Below are positions 8,729-19,880 of a stretch of 64,000 nt of DNA, piece by piece. The stretch's first letter is position 1, and each line of letters begins with the position of its first letter. Source of the DNA: Thermothielavioides terrestris NRRL 8126 (taxonomy: Eukaryota; Ascomycota; Sordariomycetes; Sordariales; Chaetomiaceae); NCBI RefSeq assembly GCF_000226115.1, contig NC_016461.1, positions 620,001 to 684,000 on the forward strand, in the 5' to 3' direction. A program made the translations under genes and the position numbers. The notes beneath the pieces are model-generated. The model saw only the letters and a list, made by a program, of their open reading frames with translations. It did not search any database and was not told the origin of the DNA.

Positions 8729-11354
8729 CTACATTACTGGCTCCGAAAACAGCTGACTGAAGTCCCCCCAGTCCCATCCAATCTCGTCGGCCAACGAAGG
8801 CGACCATGCAACATCCGGAATCGCCATAGACATTGGCATCTCCGCGGACAGTTCCATCAAACCCGTCGACGACAGACCGCCGCCGCCGTCGGCACTAAAC
8901 CCCTGCGACGACGCCGACTGATTCAATACAACGCCAGAAGAGTCGTTATACGACTCGCAGCGCGAGGCTGAACGACCACCGCCGGCGGGAGAGTTGTTGT
9001 TGTCCAAACTACTATGCGACGAGAGCCTGCCGTCGGTAATCGACGAGGCCCGCCGCGCTGCCGGCGGCTGGGCGGCGGCCACGATCCGGAGCACTTCGCT
9101 GTCGAGCAGCTGCACGATGCCGCGGACCCGCTGGTCCTGGGCGATCAGCTCGCACTTTTCGACGGCGAAGTCTCCCGCGGTGCGGATCAACTAGAGAGTA
9201 GAGATCCCAAGGACATCAGTGAAGTCAGACAGACAAACAGAGGGGGACCACATCACGTACGCTGATATCCGAGCTCGCAACCCGCGACGTCGGGTGCCGG
9301 ATCAGATGCACCGACAGGACCGAGAGAACATGCAGCGGCGCCGTGACGGTGGGCAGCGCGGGGCGGGACCCCCGGTCGTGGCCGTCCATCAGCAGCCGGA
9401 CGATGCTCCGCGCCGAGCTGGCCGCGATGGCCTGCCCGTTGCGCGTCACCTGGCTCCAGGGCTGGCCCGCCGCGTGCTCCTCCACGGCGCCGCGGAGCGC
9501 CTCGTCGTGGATCAGCAGCGTGTTGCGCAGCAGCATGATTAACCTTCGGACAAACAAAGTCAGGACTCAGCAGCAGCTCGGGCGGGCGGTCCGATGATGT
9601 TTGCGGTTTTGTTTCTCTCCTCTCCTCAAAAAAACTTACGCGCTGTGGTACTGGACGCAGACGAACGCCGCGGCGGGGAACTCGGCCGGCTCGCACAGCA
9701 GATCCGACGTCGGCCGCAGGTGCTTGGGCAGGCCCTCGGCCCAGCGCATCAGCAGGAGCACGCACTCGCCCGTGGTCGCCACCTTGAAGCGGATCGCGCT
9801 CTCGAGCCCCTCGCGCCCGGCCCGCTCCTCCTTGGCGCGCGCCGCGATGCTCCGCCTGCTGACCTCGGACAGGGTACGCGCGAGGCTGATGACGATGTGG
9901 AAGAAGTCGATGTCTTCTTCGCTGCTGCCGTCGTGGTTGTCCCTACCACCCCCGCGCAAAGGTGCAGGCCGAGGCACCCGGGCGGGTTCCAGCTGGTCGT
10001 GGTCGTGGTGGTCGGCGTCGGCTATCGCGGACGGGCGGCCCAGCTCGAAGGCGAACAGCTTCTCGAAGCTGTAGACGCACCACCACACGCGCCGCCGCTC
10101 CTGGTCCGCGCGCTCGGCGTCGGTGCTTACGACGGCCTCGGGGCTGCTGCGCCGGCCGTGGGGCTTCCGCCGGTCCAGGCCCAGCACCTGGGCGATCGAG
10201 ACGCAGACGCCGGCCAGCGGCCAGGCCGCCGTGATCTTCTCGCGCCACCTCAGGACCAGCGCCAGGAGGAAGACGATGCGGACCGAGTCGACCGTGCCCC
10301 AGCCGAGCACGTGGCCGAGCATGCTCTCGCAGAAGCCGACGTAGGCCGTAGCCAGGTTTGTTGTCGTCAACGACGACGACGACAACGACGACTCGGCCGC
10401 CGGCTTCCCACCGGCCGTGCCCAGCACCAGGGCCAGACAGAACAGCAGCAGCTCCGGCAGCCTCCCCGCGTGGATCATCCCGGCGGCGCACGACCGCACG
10501 ACGTCCTCGCAGATGCCGTCCAGCACGGCCGGTTCGACGATGGGGAACAGCACGTGCACAGTTGCGTAGTACGCCGCGAGCGCTTCCCGGCATTGCGCCG
10601 CGGGCGGTATGGCGGGCAGGGCCACCGGGACGATGCCCGGGGCGGGCGCCGCCGCCGGCGATGCCTTGCGGCGCAGGCACGCGTCGAAGCGGGACGGGAT
10701 CCCCAGCCGGTGGAAGGCCAGCTCGAGCCAGCCGGTCATGATCTCGACCGTGTCGCCGTCGCTGACCCGGGCGCCGGGCGCCATCATGGGCAGGCGCCCC
10801 GCGAACCGCCGCCGCCCCGGTTCCTCTCCGGAGGGGGGATCGCCGGCGGCGGTAGAGCCGCCCGGGTTGTCTGGCGGCGGGGCCATCGATGGACTCCGAT
10901 TCGTCGTCGTCGTCGTTGTCGTCGCCGTCGCTGGTTCCGAGGCTGGCGTGATGGGGACCACTCCAGGTGGAGGGACCGCGGCGGGCTCCGCCGTGCCCGA
11001 CCGCGCCGGAGCCAGCGCCGGCAATAGCTCGACCCGGCGGTGTAAGCTGCGGGGCCGGGGCGACCCCGTGGGGTCCTGCGAGCCGGCGGGTCGCCGCCGC
11101 ACCTCGAGCCCCGGCCGCCGCTTGTCGATTGTGACACACTCGACGCCGGCGGCGAGGCAGCCCTGGCATGATGGTTCTAGTTGGTCGCACCGGACCTTTT
11201 TTGCCCGGCCTGCGGAGAGACAGAGCTAAGCCGGTAGAACATACGAATGTCGAGATGCTCCTTTCTCAATCCGGAGTGCGCGAGACTTACAGTGGTTACA
11301 GGCGAAATTGAGCCTCTTCCGCTTCGCTGGCCGGTCGGATCCGCTCGCGTCCAT
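8729..11354 (-). CDS. Zn2Cys6 fungal-specific transcription factor
   Basis: The model is complement(8729..9190, 9261..9543, 9640..11209, 11291..11354), 792 aa. The first intron (81 bp, GTAAGT) splits a zinc-ligand cysteine codon; splicing gives Cys19-x2-Cys22-x6-Cys29-x6-Cys36-x2-Cys39-x6-Cys46, a perfect binuclear zinc cluster preceded by basic PAKRKR. The next introns are 96 and 70 bp. A Ser/Thr/Pro-rich linker follows, then a fungal-specific TF homology region (LAAYYATVHVLFPIVEP, later RRVWWCVYSFEKLFAFELGRP). The C-terminus is Ser-rich and then acidic/aromatic (EIGWDWGDFSQLF), resembling a transactivation tail. Such factors bind CGG-containing sites. It sits head-to-head with the MFS gene and next to two enzyme genes, so it is the likely local regulator (inference). 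Without the first intron the zinc cluster is lost, which supports this model. Confidence 0.9.
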
Positions 11355-11816
11355 GGTGAGTATGGCGGGACGAATGTACGGAATAGAGCTCTCGGCTCGG
11401 TTCGCTTACTGTGTAGGGTCCCCGGAGAGTCAGGGGCCAATAACTCAGGGGTGGGTGCCGACCCGAGAAATAGGTAATCACTTCCCCGCAACCGCATCGA
11501 GTTGCCGGAGTGTGGGGTATGCTTTAAGTACACTAGTGAATGGGTATTATCTGGGGAAGATGGAGCACCTAGCTTACACTAGTGTACTGTGTAGTGTATG
11601 TGCGTTCCGGGATGTGGAGTGCAAAAGCTGGGGTAGAGACCCGAACCGAGCTGAACTACCGCTGGGCTGTCGCTGTGCCGAGCGTGCGTTACGCGTCTAC
11701 ATGGTCCTGTACGGAGGATGGCTGGTTTGAATTTGCACAAATGCAGCGGATGCGCCGTTCCTAGTAGACCATGGCCTTTTGTCGTTGATCTTCGATCGTT
11801 CCCTCCTTCAAGCTTC
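11355..11816. promoter_or_regulatory. Shared divergent promoter, regulator / MFS transporter
   Basis: The 462 bp between the two start codons must drive both genes, a common arrangement for a pathway regulator and its transporter. Two copies of an ACACTAGTG-like palindromic motif occur near 11,528-11,590, and TACGGA-like motifs near 11,375 and 11,711. No defined operator was proven. Confidence 0.5.
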
Positions 11817-13674
11817 ATGGCCCAGGAAATGACGGAAATGGCAGATGACAAATGCGATCAGACCCAGGTCGAGGCACTCGAGAATGGCGGTAGCTCTTCG
11901 TCTCTCGGGCTAGATGCCCGCCGCGAAGCTGGCTCGGTGCAGCTGCTGGATGCCCAACATGTCGTCCTCGTGCCGACTCCCAGCCGAGACCCCAAGGGTG
12001 AGTGAGCAGCAACGAATCACGACCTTCCAGTGTGCCACATATTGGCTCACCACCACCGTCTCTCGCTCGTTAGACCCTCTCAATCTTCCCCTGTGGCGCA
12101 AGAACATCACTGTTCTGATCGTGGGCCTGTATTCGGCCTTTGCGGTCCTCGCCACCTCCGGCATGGGCGCCATCGTCACCCAGGTGAGGGAGATGTACCC
12201 GCCTGAGGACCAGGACCGCGTCAGCGACCTGCTCACGCACCCGACGCTGTTCATGGGCATCGGTAACCTGCTCGCCATGCCGCTGTGCGTCGCCGTCGGC
12301 CGCCGCCCCGTGTTCCTCCTGTCCCTCGTCATCCTCGTCGCCTCGGGCATCGGGTGCGCATGCTCGACATCCCTGACCTCCCACATCGCGGCACGCGACA
12401 TCCTCTCGGTGGCGGCGGGCCAGAGCGAGGCTCTGGTTGCCTTCATGGTGCAGGAGGTCCACTTCCTCCACCAGCGAGGGAGGGCTGCCACCTGGAACGC
12501 GGCGATTCAAGGCGTTGTCACTGGGGCCATGTTCGTCGCGACTACGTATCTTGTCCCGGCTTGGGGAGTCCGGTGGTGGTATGGCGTCATCACCATCGTC
12601 AACGGCGTCCTCCTGATCGCCTCCTTTTTCCTCGTCCCGGAGACCATGTACGACCGGGTGCTGGAGGATGACGGTTAGTTGATCCACTCATGCACACTGA
12701 AAAGGAGACACCGCTTTGTTAACGTACGACGATAAAAAAAATCACAGGAAATGAAACAGGGAGTCCCAAGGCCGCTCGGGTGACGACGACGACGAATCAT
12801 ACGCTGGACCCTGAGCGGTATGGTGCCCGGACATGGCGTCACGACCTGAAGGTATTCCACTTCAAGCCTCGATGGCACGAGACCTGGACTTTCTACAAGA
12901 CCGCCGCCCTGTCTTTCTGCATTCCCGCCATCGTGTGGCTGCTCCTGCTTAACGGCGCCTTTCTTGGCGTCTACGTCTTCCACTCGTCCACGTTCGCCAC
13001 CGTCTTGCTGGGCCCGCCGTACCTCTTCGAGTTCGGGTTCCTAGGATTTGTACAGCTGGCCATCGTGCTCGCGAATTGCATCGGGCTGGTGGTCATCGGC
13101 TACGGCTCGGACTGGATCATCAAGCTGATGAGCAGGCTGCACAAGGGAATCTACCAGGTACGAAAGGCCCCCTATTCCACCCAGCCCACCCCCCACCACA
13201 CACCTTTCCCTCCCTCCAACCGGAAGACTCTAAAATCTCACCGCAAAATAGCCCGAATACCGTCTCCTCTCGGCCATCCTGCCCTCCATCATCGCCGTCG
13301 TCTCGTGCGTCATCTACGGCCAGACGGCGCAGCACCCGGACCAGTGGTCGTGGGCCGGCATCGTGGTCCCGTACGCGGCCGGCTACCTCGCCTTCCTGGG
13401 CGCCAACACGGTCTCCATCACGTACGTGGTCGACAGCTGGCCCGCCGAGGCCGGGCCGATGCTGCTCGTCGTCGCCGCCGGCCGCGGCTTCATCAGCTTC
13501 GGCCTGAGCTACGCCCTGGTGCCCTGGATCGCCCGGAACGGCTACGACGGCTCCATGCGCGAGCTCGCTATCATCTGTGGCGTCTTCGCCCTGCTCGGCA
13601 TCCCGTGCTACGTCTTTGGCAGGAACATCAGGGTCTGGTCGAAGAAGCGGCTGTATCCGTCGCCGGCTTGTTAG
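11817..13674 (+). CDS. MFS transporter (DHA1-like)
   Basis: The model is join(11817..11997, 12074..12673, 12748..13157, 13252..13674), 537 aa, with introns of 76, 74 and 94 bp. A hydrophilic N-terminus of about 70 residues leads to DPLNLPLWRKN, a signature seen just before TM1 in many fungal MFS drug and metabolite transporters. Hydrophobic segments compatible with 12 TMs follow; a motif A-like VAVGRRPVF sits after TM2. The central loop is long and charged and contains the second and third exon junction. The second intron has two in-frame acceptors 12 bp apart (12747 or 12759). TM segments in the last exon include SITYVVDSWP and a basic end. It probably exports or imports the substrate or product of the neighbouring enzymes (inference). 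Substrate class cannot be told from sequence. Confidence 0.87.
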
Positions 13675-15069
13675 GAAGTGTCAACATGCCTAGGTATCTA
13701 TTCAGTATTGTTTAGCAGGTGTTACGGGATGGCACGGTGAAATGAACGTGATCGACGAAATAGGAGTGGCTCATCCAGGAACCCTGAGCTGGTTCTGTCC
13801 GTGCCGTCAACAAGCCCTCATATGCTTACGCTGACACCAAGTGGATGGAACAGCACCGGTCCACCGTGGCGCCAGTCAAAAAGTAACACCAGATAATCTG
13901 CATCAGTCGGAAAACTACTAGTGTAGAGCCTTTAGGTATCGTAGTTGCCCAGGGGTAGTTATCTCCGACTCAAGAAACGGTGAGAACGATGGACGGACCG
14001 CAAGAAAAATCATTCCTGAGATGATATACTCCGTACCAAGTCAAAAACAGAACCGACTCCAACTCGGTCATTCCAGTTCCAAGACAAGTAATGCGCCGTG
14101 CTCCTGTGTATCTGTCCCATTGCCGACCTCCCATTCCCCCCCCCCCCCCCCCCCTCGCCGCGACTCTAGCAACCCCCTGGCCAGCCAAAAGGCTCACTCC
14201 AAATGGGCGACTCCCATAACCTCCCCGTCGTCCTCGCGCACGACCAGCAGCACGCCGTCGTCCTCCCCCTCACCCGTCGCTCTCTTGATGGCCTTGCAGT
14301 TGCGGGCGCAGAAGCTGGGGATCTCGACGTTGGAGCCGCAGTGAAGCCTGAAGAACGTGAGCCCCTAAACCCCTAAACAAGTAAATAGTCATCGATTCGC
14401 TCTTGTCGATTCGAGAGCTTTCCTTCCCTGATCCGTATCTCTTGAAGGGCTTTTTGGAGCGCTTTCTTGTCATTTTACGGCTGGTACACTCTTCACCGCC
14501 AGGCCGGCACCGGGTGAGCTTGTCATCGGGCGAGGCTTAACGGAAGCAGGAAAGGTGCATCGCATTACCGCCCCCACGAGAATGACTTCCCCAAATGCTA
14601 AGATACCACGCCACGTATGTACTCAGGGACACTGGAAGCAGCACCTGGAAAAAAGATGTCCATCAAGCTATGGGGTTTGCAGGAGCGCTGCTTAAGGTGA
14701 TGTTGCCCACCACTCGTCCCCTTGCAGCTCGCGTTCATCACTTGCTTGACAGGCTACCGTCTCGGGAAAAAACCATCAACGCAACTCAGCTTAACGCAAG
14801 TACCGCTTCGCTTGCCGTGCTCAATCTGTTGGCTCTTGGTAAGTTGCTCAGCTCAGCGCCTTGTGACCCTCCGCTCCCCGCTCTGCAAAACCTCTCCCAC
14901 CCCAGCACCCCCGACACCTGCCATGGCGAGCCCAGTCTGGCACTTCCCAAACCGACTCCCCGACTCTCCGACTCCCCGACTCCTCTTCTTCCCTTCGCCT
15001 TGAGTCTCTTCCATGATATCTCCGATTGCCGCGAACAACAACCAGACCTTTACCGCCGGCACACCCTAC
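13675..15069. other. Intergenic region, MFS 3' flank to exchanger 3' end
   Basis: About 1.4 kb between convergent genes. It contains a 17-nt C run near 14,138, a short Cys-containing coding-like exon on the minus strand (listed separately), and CTCCCCGACT-type repeats near 14,950-14,990. No complete gene was seen. Confidence 0.5.
14194..14347 (-). pseudogene. Possible terminal exon or gene remnant, small Cys-containing protein
   Basis: On the minus strand, a CAG acceptor at 14,350-14,348 opens a frame that runs to a TGA at 14,196. It has balanced residue use, three cysteines (HCGSNVEIPSFCARNC) and an acidic end (LLVVREDDGEVMGVAHLE). GC codon bias matches real exons. No upstream exon with an ATG and compatible phase could be found within 200 bp; a GTAAAA donor at 14,478 exists but is preceded by a stop in the needed frame. 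It may be the last exon of a small gene with distant 5' exons, or a relic. No family recognised. Confidence 0.3.
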
Positions 15070-17743
15070 CTAAAACACCCGGGCGCTGGCGTCGTTCGCG
15101 TTGGGGTAGAAAAAGGCGACGACACCGATAATGACGTAGGTCGCCATCAGCAGCGCGCCCTCGAGGTAGTTGCTGCGGCCGTCGAGCACCAGGAAGTTGG
15201 TGATGAAGGCCGAGACGAACAGGCAGACCGTCTCGAACAATGTGAAGTAGAGCGTCATTTCGCGGTTCATGATCCAGCCGATGATGACGATGAGCGGCGT
15301 GATGAAGAGCGCGATCTGGATCGAGCTGCCGACGGCGACGCCAATCGCCAGGTCCATCTTGTTCTTCATGGCCACCGTGATGGCCGTGACGTGCTCGGCC
15401 GCGTTGCCGACGATGGGCAGGATGATGAGACCGATGAAGATCTCGCTGAGGGTGCTCGTCTCGACGAGCCCGTCGATCGAGTCGACCATGAACTCGGCGC
15501 AGACGGCGACGAGCGCCGTCGACAGGAGCAGGAGAATCACAGCAGCGGTGCGCGACAGTTCCACGGTGTGCGCCTCTTCGGCGATGATGGCCTTGGTCGG
15601 GGGGCGCGCCAGCGGGATCTGCGAGGGCATCATGGCTCCGGGCGCGCGATAGTACTGGTCAAGGCGGTCCGGCAGCGAGTTGGTCCGGCGGATGCCGTAG
15701 CGCACGCGGGGGACCGGGCCGGACGGGACATGGGTCGTGGCGGCGGTGGGAGGCTGGGTGAACACGGTCGGCGCCAGGCTGCTAACGACGGGCCGAAGGG
15801 ACATGGCGCGCAGCCCTTGGAAGGGGCTCCGGGACCGTGGCTCGCCCGCGAGGTTTCCACGGGTGGAAGCCACATCGGGGGCAAACTCGACTCTCCGCAG
15901 GTCACGAGCCGAAGGCTCCACCACGGCGTTCTCGTCGATTGTCTCGCTCACGGTCTCGGGGGACGCCGTGACGTTCGCCCGGTGCTTGTGCTTGCGATGC
16001 TTCCTACGAGGGAGGCGGTGACGGTGATGTTTGCCGTGACGGTGGGCCTTTTCGTCTTCGCCCTCATCGTGCACGCCGTTGCTTGACTTTCGGTGGTTCA
16101 GAGCAGGGCGGGACGAGGATTCTTCCGAATTGGGTTCTCCCTTGACCGGGAGGATATCGCTCGTGCCCGCCGAAGCCGTGCGAGAAAAGCCAGGGCTCAC
16201 GCTTCCGGCTGCCTCTGCCGAAACGACGCTTGACCGCCGGCGGCGATGCATAACGCGCTTCATCCGCCTTGACATGGTCTCTCGAGAGTGGTCCGAATCC
16301 GACGAGTCCGAGTCGCTCGAGCAACTGCCGTCGGAGCTGGACGAGTCCAGCCAGTTGGCGACGGGGCCTGGTGTTGCTTCCTCATCGATGATGTGCTGCG
16401 GCGTTGACTCGTACATGTAGGCATGCGAGATCAGCTGGAAGAGCAGGTACACGATGTACACCAGCAGCAAGACCTGCACGAGTTAGCGGTCTTGATTGGG
16501 AGGCGTGCCAAAACGGTGATTCAACTCACCACACTGGTGCCCCGGCTGATCTTGAGGGATTGCGCATCTGCAAGGTCGCTATCGCTGAACGATGCGTGGA
16601 ATGCGGTCTGCAGGTGGTCAGAACCATCGGTCCCGAGGGCAGGGAGAGAGGCTTGGACATACCGGCAGGACGAGACTGACCACACTCAGACTCAGGAGAC
16701 AAGCGCTCATCTGAGTCACGGTGCTGTTGTAGATCTGATCTGGTCAGCACTTGTGAAGCCAGAGCTCTGGCGGGCGTGCGGCGGACAACGAACCTGCTCA
16801 CGGAAGCGAAGGCCTCCGAGGAAGAAGGACATGCCCAGGATAAGCAGCAGGTTGGCCAGAATGGAGCCAAGCAGCGAAGCTTGGACGACGCGAATCTCAT
16901 TCTTGACCAGCGCAATACTATGCCGGCGTTATAAGTCAGCACCGAGCAGGCAGAGTTTGGCCGCCAAATCGGCAGACGGGAGTCAAACGACGGGGCGGGA
17001 AGCCGGGCGGGGCGGGCCGTAGCCTGCAGGTCAACGCAACGTACATGCTGCTGACGGTTAGCTCCAAAAAAATACTTGCATACAGCTGGGTCGGAGCAGC
17101 CTGCTCACAAGATGATCAGCTCGACGGCGTTGCCAAACGTCACATTCAGCAGCGCGCCGAGCGAGTCGCCGAGCCTGCGGGCCACCGACTCGGTCGCGAA
17201 GCTCAACAGGCCGGCAAGCGGGACAATGGCGAGCGCATTCATGGCGAAGACGAGGCCCGGCGACAGGCCGTCCACTTGGGCGACGGCGATGCCGACGGGC
17301 ACAAAGGCCAGCAGCACATTGATCTTGGAATGGAGAATGACTGCCTTAAATATGTGCCAGACGCGCCGCACCACGGGCGGCTTCGGTTCCTTTGCCTCGG
17401 CATCTTGCTTCTCGCCCTCAGGTCCTACGACAGCCCCCGATTGTGCAGCCTGCGGTGTGTTGACGGGTCGGCTACTACTACTACTGTCCCCATCAGTAGC
17501 CGGCGCCGGCTGCGCAGATGCGACTCCGCCGCCAGCGCCGCCTGGGCTGCCGTGGGCGCCAGGGAGCGAGGGTGAGGCTGGGCTGGCATGCTTGTTGTTG
17601 TTGTTGTTGGACTTGGACGTGTCGAGGGGGGGCGGGTTGCCGCTGATTACGGGAATTGGAACCGAGTTCGAATCGGGTCGTCTCGACGAGCGATGAGAGC
17701 CGCCATGCGTTTTGGTCTGCGGGCTGGGTGAAGGTCCCTTCAT
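15070..17743 (-). CDS. Vcx1-like vacuolar Ca2+/H+ exchanger (CaCA/CAX family)
   Basis: The model is complement(15070..16473, 16530..16607, 16663..16734, 16794..16917, 17109..17743), 770 aa, introns 56, 55, 60 and 191 bp. CAX exchangers load Ca2+ into the vacuole using the proton gradient. Both signature alpha-repeats are present: GNAVELIIF (about 204-212, split by the first intron) and [10 protein letters not shown] (about 659). TM-rich stretches follow each, including [19 protein letters not shown]. Two unusual parts: a 130-residue disordered N-terminus and a roughly 270-residue cytosolic loop (about 325-600) with an Asp/Ser cluster and a His/Arg/Lys-rich stretch ([20 protein letters not shown]). 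Yeast Vcx1 is only about 410 aa, so this is a long filamentous-fungal form. The start is the first ATG in the frame; an upstream non-ATG extension is open. Confidence 0.88.
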
Positions 17744-18798
17744 CGAATTGGGTGGGCTTTTCGCAGGCTGGTTTCGACGCGATGGTCGCAATGGCAATGG
17801 CAAGTTGACGGCCAGAATGGACTGAACCCTCGGGGGATGGAGGGGGGAACGTGGAATGGGAATTGATGCGCTATGGCGGAAGAATTATATGGGGAAGAGG
17901 CCGACTGGCTGTCGTGGCACAGTCATTGCGGGTGCATCCTTCCCCTTTGGGCCTTGCCCCAGATAACACGGAAGGACCGGCATGTACAGTACACTCCGTA
18001 CCCACAAACCAGTTACGAACAACGACAAGGACATGACAGGGATGACGGCCAACAGGACACCTTGGATGGCAGTTGGAGGATGGGGTTGGTTATTGGCGAA
18101 GCGTGACTGATCTGTGCTCAGTACCTACGCGGTACGGAATACACCACCGAACATTCCGTATGTCTTCCGTAAGCGATCTCCATCAATGGCCCGGAATTGT
18201 TGGATTACAATTTCTTTGGAAACGGGCAACATCACCACCGATAAATCACGATTTGCACTGCAGTCGATCTAGGATCGGGTGTTACACTACCTGAGTGCGG
18301 ATTACACTACCTGCAGCAAGACACGGCCGCTCCCCTTGTTGTTCTTTGTCTCACTCCGTACACACCTCCAACTTTGCTGCGGACGACATGTTGGGCTTGC
18401 AGAACAGTTAAGGGAGTTAACTGATGTATCTTTCAGCCAGACCTCCACCATGCCGCCAAGCCAGAATGGCATCAGCTGACCCAGCCGTTCTTGGAAAGCC
18501 AAGCCGTGGCACCACAAAAGCACAGCAGGGGATGTCAACAGAGATTCGCGAACAAAGATGTGAATGGAAAGAGCGATGGTGTAACTACACTACCTTACCT
18601 TATCCACGGAGCTGCATGGACACTGCAGCACGGAAGGGTGGGTGTAGTTGGTTATCAGTGGTTGGATGAATGAGCCTGGAAAGGGGGCGGGGCCTCCAAT
18701 GCTGCTGACCCACTGGACAGTGTGTAGTGGATCCCTGCACTGGATCGGCCGGCAACAGCGGTTGCCTGTTGAACACTGACGCTGGATGCTGATGGCTA

Positions 18799-19166
18799 AA
18801 GAGGTCCCGCCAAGACTAATTTCCAGCCCTGGTCTTACACCGTCAGTACGCAGCCACCATCGCCACGGGGTTTGCACTATCGCCACGGGTTAGTGCGCCG
18901 GGGGTGCGGGGGGCGGCGCTAGCCCCCCGCGGTTAGGGTTAGGTTAGGGTCAGGGTTATAGTTAGGGTACGGGTTATAGCTAGGGTCAGGTTCTTTTTTT
19001 TTTTTCTGTTTGCGATTTGGTTGAGTTTTCGTGAAGTTATTGCGACGAGTTGTTACAAGTATTTGCGGTTTGTCTTCGTCGCTGATGCTCTAAGTCGTCG
19101 CGGCCCCACTTACCCCTTGGCGATGTGTAACAACCTGTAATTCTTAGTGTCTTGGCGGGACCTCTT
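18799..19166. mobile_element. MITE copy A, Tc1/mariner-like ends (TA target)
   Basis: A 368-bp non-coding element starts AAGAGGTCCCGCCAAGAC and ends with its reverse complement, flanked by TA on both sides (18,797-18,798 and 19,167-19,168). The flanks extend the symmetry: the inferred empty site ATGGCTAGCCAT is a perfect 12-bp palindrome centred on the TA. The interior carries TTAGGG/TTAGGTT-type runs (about 18,930-18,990), a T run near 18,993, and subterminal inverted TCGCCA/TGGCGA words. No ORF. Copy B lies 345 bp downstream. TA duplication and terminal inverted repeats point to a Tc1/mariner-mobilised MITE. Confidence 0.8.
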
Positions 19167-19510
19167 TAGCCATAACCCGCTGGATAGTGTGGACAACGGG
19201 TTGCTAAGCGGACTTCCAACAAATCAGCCAAGTAACTGCCCAGGTGGTCATTCCCTTTTTCCGGCTTTTCAGTGTTAACATGGATGTTTCAATCTCGAGA
19301 GTACATTGTGTGACTCTGGAACTTCTGAAGAAGCCCAACGATATGTCATACTGTGCAGCTTGCGCTAACTACGACGCTAACTAAGGTACACTAGTGTGCT
19401 CCGTACACTAGCGACTGTATCACCAGAGATAGTATAGTGTACACTAACTGGCAGCGCAGGAAGGCTGAGGTAGAAGGCGCTAAGGAGGATCGCAACGTGG
19501 GTGGACGTTA

Positions 19511-19880
19511 AAGAGGTCCCGCCAAGACTAATTTCGGCCAATTGTCGGCAATGTTTTTACAACGTTTTTACGTAGCCACGATCGCCAAGGCGTTTGCACT
19601 ATCGCCAAGCGGTTAGTTCGCCGGGGGTACGGGGGACGACGCTAGCCCCCTACTAGTTAGGATTTAGGTTAAGGATAGGATTCGGGTTATAGTTAGGGTG
19701 CAGGTTATCTTTGTTTTCTTTTTTTTCGATTTGGTTGAGGTATTGTAAAGTTGTTGTTGTTGTAAGTCTTTGCGATTTTGCATTGTTGATGTTCGAAGTC
19801 GTAGCGGCCCTGCTTACCCTTGGCGATTTGTAATTACTTGTATACGGCAGTCTCCGAAATTAGGCTTGGCGGGACCTCTT
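19511..19880. mobile_element. MITE copy B, same family as copy A
   Basis: A 370-bp element with the same ends as copy A and TA at both borders (19,509-19,510 and 19,881-19,882). Its terminal inverted repeat runs about 28 bp with one mismatch, further than in copy A, reaching CTAATTTCGG. The flanks again make a TA-centred palindrome (CGTTAACG) when the element is removed. The two copies share block order but differ by many substitutions, so they are not a recent tandem duplication. Confidence 0.8.

Noticed and set aside
9594..11027. 477-codon plus-strand frame over the regulator
   Set aside because: Antisense of the Zn2Cys6 gene; composition typical of a shadow frame.
15013..16086. 357-codon plus-strand frame over the exchanger
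   Set aside because: Mirror of exon 5 of the Ca2+/H+ exchanger.
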